Source: Shinisaurus crocodilurus
Taxonomy: Eukaryota; Chordata; Lepidosauria; Squamata; Shinisauridae
Length of the DNA stretch: 64,000 nt
Direction: 5' to 3'
NCBI GenBank assembly: GCA_021292165.1
Contig: CM037877.1
Location: forward strand, 301,584,726-301,648,725
This document shows, one piece after another, positions 56,648 to 64,000 of the stretch; the first letter of the stretch is position 1; every line of letters begins with the position of its first letter. The notes beneath the pieces are model-generated. The model was not told where the DNA came from. It made no database searches and saw only the letters and a list, made by a program, of their open reading frames with translations. A program made the translations under genes and the position numbers.

Positions 56648-57734
56648 TGTGGAGAAAGCCAACCTAAAACCCCTTTCTGACACACACACTCACCAAGGAG
56701 GGGGGAAGGAGACCCAGGGGGCAGAGACAGCCAGTCTCCACAGAGACCAACAGGGACAAACAACATCTGCATAGAATCACCCCAGGGGGGAAGGCAGGAA
56801 GCATCCCCAGGTTCGTCAATGCTCTCGTATATCAGCCCCATCTACATAAGACTTGAATACCTTGTGAGAGCAGACATTTCGGCACCCATAAGAAAGGGCC
56901 ATTCAACACCACAGGATGGGACCATTAAGCAGGTGGCTTCAAGGGGACCCCACCCACCTGAGGAGGGTGGCAACCCACCTGATTGGCCGCCCACCTGAGG
57001 AGGGTGGCAACCCACCTGATTGGCCACCCACCTGAGGAGGGTGGCAACCCACCTGATTGGCCGCCCACCTGAGGAGGGTGGCAACCCACCTGATTGGCCA
57101 CCCACCTGATTGCAGAGGGAGGGGCTACCTGAAACCCAAGGTATAAAACACCCTGCGCAAGGGAACTGAGTTGTTGGACCTGATCAGCAGTCTTGCCCCA
57201 TGCTTGGGGTAAGGGAACGAAGGGATCGGCAACCCCGGGTAGCAGCACCCGGCGTGCTCCAGCTAGCTGAAATCACTGGCCGCTTGGGTTGACCGGACCC
57301 CCGGGCAACCAAGCTGAAATCACTCACTAGCCGCTTGGGTAGACCGGACCTCCGCCGGGAACCCAGCTAGCCGCTTGGGTAGACCGGACCTCCGCCGGGA
57401 ACCCAGCTAGCAGCATGTGGTTGACCGGGCCTCTGCTGGAGCCCGAGCTGAACTAACTAGCTGAGAGCCCTGAAATCACGGTGTCCTTGAGATTTCTTGC
57501 TTGCTACTTTGTGCTGTACTGATAAGCTGTATTGCTGGCGTGTGTCTGGGTTTGTGACGGCCATTTTGTAAATAAACTTGTTTTATAAAAGATACTTTTG
57601 TGGCTATAAGTTATCCCTTTGTTCTAGGCTAAGGGTGATAGTCGCTGGGGGACCTCGGAGAAGGCCCGCCCCCAGGACTCACTACCCCCTTAGTATTGAA
57701 CCCGCGCAGAAGACCAGGTTGGCGGTCTTCCACT
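56648..57734 (+). repeat. 5' LTR of the Gmr1-like element
   Basis: 1,087 bp, starting TGTGGAGAAAGCC and ending GTCTTCCACT, not the usual TG..CA. It contains TATAAAA at 57,142 and AATAAA at 57,571. It carries four copies of a 37-bp unit (about 56,950-57,100) and tandem 'ccgcttgggtagaccggacc' units (57,275-57,420). Confidence 0.9.
56950..57100. repeat. 37-bp minisatellite in the 5' LTR
   Basis: Unit cccacctgaggagggtggca plus acccacctgattggccg, four copies here and one in the 3' LTR. Three extra units (111 bp) minus a 2-bp CA difference account for the whole 109-bp length difference between LTRs. Confidence 0.92.
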
Positions 57735-57752
57735 TGGTGGTAGCGGTGGGAT
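57735..57752 (+). promoter_or_regulatory. primer-binding site, probably tRNA-Leu
   Basis: TGGTGGTAGCGGTGGGAT directly follows the LTR. It is complementary to the 3' end of a leucine tRNA (...ATCCCACCGCTGCCACCA) with one mismatch, from my recollection of vertebrate tRNA-Leu. Confidence 0.6.
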
Positions 57753-57809
57753 AACTTATTAGCCCAGAATATCTCCCAGACCCAAAGTAGCAAGAGCCTA
57801 AGGATCACC

Positions 57810-60749
57810 ATGGGCGACCCAGAGCCTGACGGAGCAACTGGGGGAGCCGAGCCACGGCGGCCCCTGCCCGCAACCCCCATCACCCCGGGGTTGGCGGCGC
57901 TGATCCGGCTGACGGAGCGGCAGAGGGAGCTGCTGGCAAGTCTGGGGCCGGGTGCCCGACCCAGGGGCCGCCCTATCCCAGTTCCGACAGATGGGAGAGA
58001 GGATGTGTGGACCGAGGACCCCGCTCCCCTGGAGCCCCTGGAGCCCTTCGAGCTTCCCTCGGACTGGATGGCACACGAGCGGGAGAGGATGGCCCACGAA
58101 CGTGAAATGATCCAGATGCAGATGGAGCTGGCCAAGATGCAGCTTGAGGCGGGGAAAACTCCCCTGATTGTCCCCTCCGCTCCTCCCCCTCCGTCGTGGG
58201 ACCGCAAGGCGTTCCCCTACTACAAGCCAGGGCAAGATGTCCTGATGTTTTTGCACATTTTTGAAATGGCGTGCCAGGAGCAGCGGGTCCCCGACAACTT
58301 GTGGTTGTCCGCCCTGCGAACCCAGGTCAGTGGGGACCTGGCTGACCTCCTCGGGGCGCATCTGCGGAAGACCCCGGCAAGCTACGAGGCGTTCAAGGCA
58401 GCGGTCAGACAACACTTTGCCCTCTCCGCCGAACATTGCCGGCGAAGATTTCGAGAGGGTAAACCTTCCCCTGGGACCACCCATGTGGCATGGGCAGCCC
58501 AGGTAATGCACGTCTGCGAGTCCTGGGTGGAGGCTTCCCAGGCCTCCACCCTGAAGGAAGTTGTCGAGCTGTTCGCCATGGAGCAGTTCTTCACCACCAT
58601 CCCGAAGGAGCTGGCCGCTGTCGTAAGGGATCAGAAGCCCCGTACCTGTGAGGCGGCGGGGATCATGGCCGACGAGATGGGGCTATACCGGACGGCCCCA
58701 TCCACCAAGGGAAGTTCCGCTGCCATGGCCGAGAAGAACCCGGAGCCGGAAAAGGGCCTGCCCCGACGGCGCGGGGAGGCCCCTCGGACCAAGGGGAACC
58801 AAAACCCTCGGTCTGGGGCCTGCTTCCACTGTAACGAGATGGGACACCTGCGGCGGGATTGCCCCAAGCTCCAACCCAAGAACCGGGATGCCCGTCCCTC
58901 ACCGAGGAAAGTAGGACGCGTCGCGGGTGCTGCAGCCGCTCAGGACAACGACAGCGACGACGAGCGACGGTCGGTCCTCTCCCTCCATGCAAGCATCCCC
59001 GAGGATCGCAGTGCTGAGGAGGAACTCCAGGAGTGGGATTCCTACCGTCCTGAACCCCGTGCATCGCTGTATCGCATCGCCTCCCCGGACCAGCTGAGAT
59101 GGAGCCGCAAGCAATTCTGTGAGTCCATCTATATCAATAATGTTCCCCGGGTGGGGTATAGGGACACTGGGGCAGATGTAACTGCTCTGCCCCGGGACCG
59201 CGTAGAGAGGTCCCAACTTTTGTCACGACGTACGTGTACGATCAAACCCTATAACTCCTCCGACATCACCGTCCCCATCGCCCGGGTCCGGATCAAGTAC
59301 CAGGGGTGGGAAGGAGAGATGGTCGTAATCATCCATCGCCAAAAGGAGTGGGGCATCATCATCGGGAACGACCTCGCGTTCCGGGTGGCCAAAGCTAAGA
59401 TGGGGGTCGTCACCCGGGGACAGGCAAGGCGAGGGGGGCCGCCCGTAACCGCACCGGTCCCAAAGCCTAAGCCCGTGCCCCCTCCACCACCCGGGGTGAC
59501 CCCATCCCCTGCGGGGCACCCCGGGGAAAACCAGGCCATAGCGGAGCCCCCGAAGGACGAAGGGTTTGCTCAGATGGCTAAAGACTTTGGGACACAAGCC
59601 CAATTCAAGGAAGCCCAGCGGCTGGACCCGTCCCTGCGAGAGTGTCGCGCCCTGGCCAACCAAGACCCCGGGGTATCCCTTGCCACGGAAGGATTTATCT
59701 GGGACAATGGAACTTTGTACCGGGAGTTCGAGCCAAAGGGGGAAGTGGCACCGGGGCGCAAGCAGAGGCAACTGGTGGTTCCCCAACGGTACCGCCGTGC
59801 CGTGTTGCACCTCGCCCACGACGTGGCATGGGGAGGACACCTGGGGCAAAAGCGGACCCAAGCTCGAATTACAGAGGGGTTCTACTGGCCCATGATCGCC
59901 TCCGACATTAAGGCTTACTGTCGGTCCTGCGATGTGTGCCAGCGAGTGGGACACAATCGCGATCACCCAAGAGCTCCCCTTCAGCCTTTTCCGGTGGTGG
60001 GGATCCCTTTTGAACGGATTGCTATGGACATAGTGGGTCCCCTGAACCCGCCCACCAAGACGGGGAAAAAGTTTGTACTGACGGTAGTGGACTTTGCCAC
60101 CCACTACGCAGAGGCTTTTGCGCTCGCCTCCATCTCTGCAGCCAGCCTGGCTAAGACTCTGCTCTCTCTCTTTGCCCGCTTAGGAATGCCCCGCACGGTC
60201 GTGTCGGACTGCGGCACCGGGTTCATGTCTAAACTGTTCCAGAAGATGTGGGACCTGGGGGGGGTTGACCTTGTAACTTCGGTGCCTTACCACCACGAGA
60301 CCAACGGACTGGTTGAACGCTTCAACCAGACTTTGGGGAAAATGATCCGGGCGTACGCTAGCCGTCACCCGGGAACTTGGGACCAAGCCCTACCCTACCT
60401 CCTCTTTGCCTACCGAGATGCTCCGCAGGAAAGCCTCGGGTTTTCCCCGAATGAACTGATGTTTGGTAGAGAACTACGGGGGCCCTTGGCTTTGTTGCGG
60501 GAGGAGTGGGAGGGGGCTGCCGGCAGTTCGCCCGTGCCGGTTCACACTTTTCTGCGGCGGCTACGGGACACCCTCCACAGCGTTCGAGAAGCCGCCCAAC
60601 AGCATCTGAAGGCAGCCCAGCAGCGGCAAAAGGAGCTGTATGATAGAACCGCAGTAGCCCGGACTTTTGAGGTGGGTGATAAAGTGTTGGTTCTGCGTAC
60701 CCTCAAACGGACAAGCTGTGTCTTAAGTGGGAGGGTCCGGGGACTGTAG
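57810..60749 (+). CDS. Gag-protease-integrase polyprotein of the Gmr1-like element
   Basis: One open frame of 979 codons. Residues about 125-290 form the capsid; its second half (residues ~213-293, including VELFAMEQFFTTIPKELAA) looks like a SCAN domain, consistent with the published origin of SCAN from a Gmr1-like capsid. A CCHC zinc knuckle lies near 337-352 (CFHCNEMGHLRRDC). The protease active site DTGA is at 452-455. The integrase zinc domain uses His670, His677, Cys707 and Cys710. The DDE triad is Asp740, Asp800 and Glu836, with 35 residues between the last two. The C-terminal end continues after 60,705 in another frame, so the stop at 60,747-60,749 is probably premature. All key residues are present. 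Confidence 0.9.
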   Translation: MGDPEPDGATGGAEPRRPLPATPITPGLAALIRLTERQRELLASLGPGARPRGRPIPVPTDGREDVWTEDPAPLEPLEPFELPSDWMAHERERMAHEREMIQMQMELAKMQLEAGKTPLIVPSAPPPPSWDRKAFPYYKPGQDVLMFLHIFEMACQEQRVPDNLWLSALRTQVSGDLADLLGAHLRKTPASYEAFKAAVRQHFALSAEHCRRRFREGKPSPGTTHVAWAAQVMHVCESWVEASQASTLKEVVELFAMEQFFTTIPKELAAVVRDQKPRTCEAAGIMADEMGLYRTAPSTKGSSAAMAEKNPEPEKGLPRRRGEAPRTKGNQNPRSGACFHCNEMGHLRRDCPKLQPKNRDARPSPRKVGRVAGAAAAQDNDSDDERRSVLSLHASIPEDRSAEEELQEWDSYRPEPRASLYRIASPDQLRWSRKQFCESIYINNVPRVGYRDTGADVTALPRDRVERSQLLSRRTCTIKPYNSSDITVPIARVRIKYQGWEGEMVVIIHRQKEWGIIIGNDLAFRVAKAKMGVVTRGQARRGGPPVTAPVPKPKPVPPPPPGVTPSPAGHPGENQAIAEPPKDEGFAQMAKDFGTQAQFKEAQRLDPSLRECRALANQDPGVSLATEGFIWDNGTLYREFEPKGEVAPGRKQRQLVVPQRYRRAVLHLAHDVAWGGHLGQKRTQARITEGFYWPMIASDIKAYCRSCDVCQRVGHNRDHPRAPLQPFPVVGIPFERIAMDIVGPLNPPTKTGKKFVLTVVDFATHYAEAFALASISAASLAKTLLSLFARLGMPRTVVSDCGTGFMSKLFQKMWDLGGVDLVTSVPYHHETNGLVERFNQTLGKMIRAYASRHPGTWDQALPYLLFAYRDAPQESLGFSPNELMFGRELRGPLALLREEWEGAAGSSPVPVHTFLRRLRDTLHSVREAAQQHLKAAQQRQKELYDRTAVARTFEVGDKVLVLRTLKRTSCVLSGRVRGL

Positions 60750-60960
60750 TTGAGAAACTTGGACCAGTCAACTACAAAATACTCTTTGCTGGGACTCCTG
60801 GAAAATGTAAAGTGTTTCATGTGAACATGTTGAAATTGTATGTGGACCGGGGTGCGGGACTGGGCTGTGTGAAGGAACATAATGATAAGGATTTCGCTGA
60901 TGGGGATCTGTGGGAGAATGGGGGGATGGTGGGGGAATGGAAGAAATCTCACTGTCACCC
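60707..60960 (+). pseudogene. integrase C-terminal end and linker to RT, out of frame
   Basis: From 60,707 the frame one base back reads DKLCLKWEGPGTVVEKLGPV and VFHVNMLKLYV, a typical end of a Ty3/gypsy integrase. It joins ORF1 at the AAA run (60,705-60,707) if one base is missing. A second backward shift, between about 60,830 and 60,960 (a run of six G at 60,920-60,925 is a candidate), reaches the RT frame. Confidence 0.7.
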
Positions 60961-62622
60961 GCCCTGTCCGAGGCTCAGCGGGAGCAAATGAAGCGGGTGC
61001 TGGATGAATTTGGGACCATGTTCTCAGACCGCCCCGGGCGGACCCCACTCATCCAGCACACCATTCAAACGGGTGACAGCCCCCCTCTACAATCTCTGCC
61101 ATACCGGGCGGTGGGACCCCATGCTCAAGTCATTGCTGAGGAGGTCAAAGCCATGCTAGACCTAGGGGTGATCGTCCCTAGTTCTAGCCCATGGTCCTCC
61201 CCGATTGTCCTGGTGGCCAAAAAGGATGGGGGGGTTCGGTTCTGTGTGGACTATCGGAAAATCAACAAGGTGACCGTCCCTGACCCCTACCCCATCCCCA
61301 ACATGGATGTCTTGCTGGAGAAGCTAGGGAGGGCCAAGTACATTACCACCCTAGACCTCACCAAGGGCTATTGGCAAGTTCCGCTGGACGCGGATGCTGC
61401 GCTCAAGTCTGCCTTTGTCACACACCTGGGTTTATTCCAGTTCACCACTCTTCCCTTCGGAGTCCGTAATGGTCCGGCAATCTTTCAGAGGCTGGTGAAT
61501 GGAATGCTGAACGGGTTGGGAGAATTTGCCTGTGCCTATCTGGACGACATAGCTATCTTTAGCTCCACTTGGGAGCAGCATCTGCAGCATGTCCGGCGGG
61601 TCTTCCAGCGGATCCGGGACGCTGGGTTGATGGTGAAAGCAAAGAAGTGCCAGGTGGGGCTAGGGGAGGTTGAGTACCTTGGACATCGCGTCGGAGGGGG
61701 GAGCATCAAACCCATGGAAGCTAAGACCGAGTCGGTTCAGAAATGGCCCCAACCCGCAACCAAAAAACAGGTGCAGGCTTTTCTGGGACTTGCAGGGTAC
61801 TATCGGAAGTTTGTGCCACACTTCAGTCAGCTAGCCGCCCCTCTGACTGATCTTTGTAAGAAGCGCCACCCGAACAGGGTCCAGTGGACCGCGGCTTGCC
61901 AGACCGCTTTCAACGGGTTAAAAGCCTGCCTCACGGCAGCTCCCATTCTGCAAGCCCCAGACTTCGAATCCCCCTTCGTTCTACAGACGGATGCCTCTGA
62001 GGCCGGGATGGGGGCGGTGTTGTTACAGGAGAAGGTGGGAGAAGGGCTGCGCCCCGTTGCATACCTGAGCAAGAAGCTCCTGCCCAGAGAACGTAGTCTT
62101 GCCACCATTGAGAAGGAGTGCCTGGCCGTGGTGTGGGCCATCACCAAGTTGCGCCCCTACCTCTGGGGGAGACGGTTCCGCCTGCAGACTGACCATTCCC
62201 CCCTGTGCTGGTTAGATAGAGTCAAGGGCAACAACCAAAAACTCCTACGGTGGAGTCTGGCGTTGCAAGACTTTGACTTCGAAATTGAGCACATCAAGGG
62301 TAAGGACAATGTCTTGGCTGATGCACTCTCCCGGGCTTTCTCAGGTGATGGGCAAGTCGATGGGAAATTGGGGTGTGGGACCCCAATGCCATCTTTTCCC
62401 CGGGGGGGAGATGTGGAGAAAGCCAACCTAAAACCCCTTTCTGACACACACACACTCACCAAGGAGGGGGGAAGGAGACCCAGGGGGCAGAGACAGCCAG
62501 TCTCCACAGAGACCAACAGGGACAAACAACATCTGCATAGAATCACCCCAGGGGGGAAGGCAGGAAGCATCCCCAGGTTCGTCAATGCTCTCGTATATCA
62601 GCCCCATCTACATAAGACTTGA
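60910..62622 (+). CDS. reverse transcriptase-RNase H of the Gmr1-like element
   Basis: The first convincing pol residues are LSEAQREQMKRVLDEFGTMF. Reverse transcriptase motifs follow: SPWSSPIVLVAKKDGG, RFCVDYRKINKVT, LDLTKGYWQVPL, FTTLPFGVRNGPAIFQR and the catalytic YLDD (within CAYLDDIAIF). The RNase H domain has LQTDASEAGMGAVL, TIEKECLAVVWAI and LQTDHSPLCWL. It ends near ALSRAF at 62,340. The frame then runs on into the right LTR. RT and RNase H come last, after integrase. Active-site residues are intact. Confidence 0.9.
   Translation: MGEWGDGGGMEEISLSPALSEAQREQMKRVLDEFGTMFSDRPGRTPLIQHTIQTGDSPPLQSLPYRAVGPHAQVIAEEVKAMLDLGVIVPSSSPWSSPIVLVAKKDGGVRFCVDYRKINKVTVPDPYPIPNMDVLLEKLGRAKYITTLDLTKGYWQVPLDADAALKSAFVTHLGLFQFTTLPFGVRNGPAIFQRLVNGMLNGLGEFACAYLDDIAIFSSTWEQHLQHVRRVFQRIRDAGLMVKAKKCQVGLGEVEYLGHRVGGGSIKPMEAKTESVQKWPQPATKKQVQAFLGLAGYYRKFVPHFSQLAAPLTDLCKKRHPNRVQWTAACQTAFNGLKACLTAAPILQAPDFESPFVLQTDASEAGMGAVLLQEKVGEGLRPVAYLSKKLLPRERSLATIEKECLAVVWAITKLRPYLWGRRFRLQTDHSPLCWLDRVKGNNQKLLRWSLALQDFDFEIEHIKGKDNVLADALSRAFSGDGQVDGKLGCGTPMPSFPRGGDVEKANLKPLSDTHTLTKEGGRRPRGQRQPVSTETNRDKQHLHRITPGGKAGSIPRFVNALVYQPHLHKT
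62402..62411 (+). promoter_or_regulatory. polypurine tract
   Basis: GGGGGGGAGA immediately before the TGTGGAG start of the right LTR; the usual primer for plus-strand synthesis. Confidence 0.75.
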
Positions 62623-63389
62623 ATACCTTGCGAGAGCAGACATTTCGGCACCCATAAGAAAGGGCCATTCAACACCACAGGATGGGACCATTAAGCAGGT
62701 GGCTTCAAGGGGACCCCACCCACCTGAGGAGGGTGGCAACCCACCTGATTGGCCACCCACCTGATTGCAGAGGGAGGGGCTACCTGAAACCCAAGGTATA
62801 AAACACCCTGCGCAAGGGAACTGAGTTGTTGGACCTGATCAGCAGTCTTGCCCCATGCTTGGGGTAAGGGAATGAAGGGATCGGCAACCCCGGGTAGCAG
62901 CACCCGGCGTGCTCCAGCTAGCTGAAATCACTGGCCGCTTGGGTTGACCGGACCCCCGGGCAACCAAGCTGAAATCACTCACTAGCCGCTTGGGTAGACC
63001 GGACCTCCGCCGGGAACCCAGCTAGCCGCTTGGGTAGACCGGACCTCCGCCGGGAACCCAGCTAGCAGCATGCGGTTGACCGGGCCTCTGCTGGAGCCCG
63101 AGCTGAACTAACTAGCTGAGAGCCCTGAAATCACGGTGTCCTTGAGATTTCTTGCTTGCTACTTTGTGCTGTACTGATAAGCTGTATTGCTGGCGTGTGT
63201 CTGGGTTTGTGACGGCCATTTTGTAAATAAACTTGTTTTATAAAAGATACTTTTGTGGCTATAAGTTATCCCTTTGTTCTAGGCTAAGGGTGATAGTCGC
63301 TGGGGGACCTCGGAGAAGGCCCGCCCCCAGGACTCGCTACCCCCTTAGTATTGAACCCGCGCAGAAGACCAGGTTGGCGGTCTTCCACT
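62412..63389 (+). repeat. 3' LTR of the Gmr1-like element
   Basis: 978 bp with one copy of the 37-bp unit. TATAAAA is at 62,797 and AATAAA at 63,226. The ends match those of the left LTR. Confidence 0.9.
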
Positions 63390-63394
63390 ATACC

Positions 63395-64000
63395 AATCAT
63401 CCAATTGTCTTTGGAATTTGTTCTCTAGGGCCACCAGAAGGTCTCTCAGGTTTCATTTTTCTTAGGACCCATTTTGGGCCAAGTATTTCTCCCTCTGCAT
63501 GGCCATTCCTCAGTACAAAGAGTTTGCCACTATGTCTTTGACAAAGTCTTACTTCTAGGTAAAGAGGCAAATTCTTGGAGTACTATTGCTAAAGGTGCCC
63601 CTTTTGGAGCATTTTGGTTCCCACCTATGATGTACTGTGGCACAGAATTCTACCTTTTGAGCTCACTCTGTGTGTGTGTGTAGTGCTTTGGTTTAATTCA
63701 CAAACAGGCACACAACATTCGCATGTCACTGGATCATGGGAGGGGGGTTCAATCAGGCCCACTTGCTTTTGAAACTCTGCCGCAACAGAGATCAGGGCGT
63801 CTTGACCTGATTTAATCCCAGATCTTGTTCAGCGACTTATATGCATTCATCAGCAGGGAGGTTTGGAAAGAAGGGGCGGTGTCCCTGTCTGTTGATTCTG
63901 GTGGGACTCGAACCCACAATCCCCAGCTTCAACAGCTTATGAATTCTAATAAGCGAAGGAGAGAGAGATGGGCCTGTCTGTCTTTCAACAGCTTATGAAT
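63395..64000. other. right flank, no gene recognised
   Basis: A short open frame (63,233-63,541) crosses the LTR end and is not credible. 63,894-63,925 holds, on the minus strand, 'attgtgggttcgagtcccaccagaatc', which resembles the 3' half of a tRNA (T arm with B box). No 5' half was found. 'tcaacagcttatgaat' is repeated at 63,930-63,945 and 63,985-64,000. Confidence 0.45.

Larger units (their letters stand above)
56643..63394 (+). mobile_element. Gmr1-like Ty3/gypsy retrotransposon, nearly complete
   Basis: It has two LTRs (56,648-57,734 and 62,412-63,389) and a perfect 5-bp duplication atacc (56,643-56,647 and 63,390-63,394). The primer-binding site starts at 57,735 and a polypurine tract (GGGGGGGAGA) precedes the right LTR. 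Gene order is gag, protease, integrase, reverse transcriptase, RNase H. Integrase before RT is the hallmark of the Gmr1 group within Ty3/gypsy. The LTRs differ at about four bases, one CA unit and a repeat-number change, so insertion is recent. Two frame changes separate ORF1 from RT. Confidence 0.9.

Noticed and set aside
56842..57248. Proline/glycine repeat proteins in the LTR
   Set aside because: They are translations of the 37-bp LTR minisatellite.
57629..59064. Minus-strand frames opposite gag
   Set aside because: They are antisense shadows of the 979-codon frame without motifs.
63894..63966. A complete tRNA gene on the minus strand
   Set aside because: No acceptor or D arm partner for the T arm is found at the right distance.

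Overview
The window is nuclear DNA from a squamate reptile, most likely a lizard. This rests on several Sauria-type SINEs (tRNA-derived head, tail ending in AATA repeats), 5S-rRNA-derived SINEs with a CR1-like tail, many CR1/L2-like LINE pieces, hAT MITEs, and a young Gmr1-like Ty3/gypsy element. No prokaryotic organisation is present. Two cellular genes are recognisable.

1-7,100: the first gene, on the minus strand, is a ZNF524 orthologue with four C2H2 fingers and an intact 374-aa reading frame (2,446-3,570). A GC-rich stretch at 6,420-7,000 with a donor-like site is a plausible first exon and promoter. 7,100-19,500 is repeat territory: a mirror-image pair of hAT palindromes, a minus-strand LINE, a Tigger-like element split by a SINE, an RTE-like LINE with an open 693-codon frame inserted in an older LINE, and a plus-strand LINE tail holding a solo LTR and a C-rich minisatellite.

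19,600-49,960: the second gene, on the plus strand, is a giant sacsin-like gene. A GC-rich promoter carries ETS and ISRE-like sites. A non-coding first exon is followed by seven further exons, the last about 11 kb. The product has three sacsin-type (SIRPT) repeats with HSP90-like ATPase motifs, a DnaJ domain and a C-terminal HEPN domain, but no N-terminal ubiquitin-like domain. Homology to sacsin is continuous, yet the frame is interrupted about 20 times. By comparison of successive open frames, 19 of the 20 shifts are in the same direction (one extra base each), mostly at short G or C runs. Introns contain SINEs, MITEs and LINE fragments.

49,960-64,000: MITEs, a solo LTR with perfect target-site duplication, the decayed minus-strand remains of an endogenous retrovirus (integrase pieces, Env transmembrane piece, LTR), and then a nearly complete Gmr1-like retrotransposon (56,648-63,389). 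The latter has a 5-bp duplication, nearly identical LTRs, a SCAN-like capsid domain, and integrase placed before reverse transcriptase.

The two genes show no sign of working together. Coordinates of exons are read by eye from splice signals and homology; family names are from recognition, not from a search.
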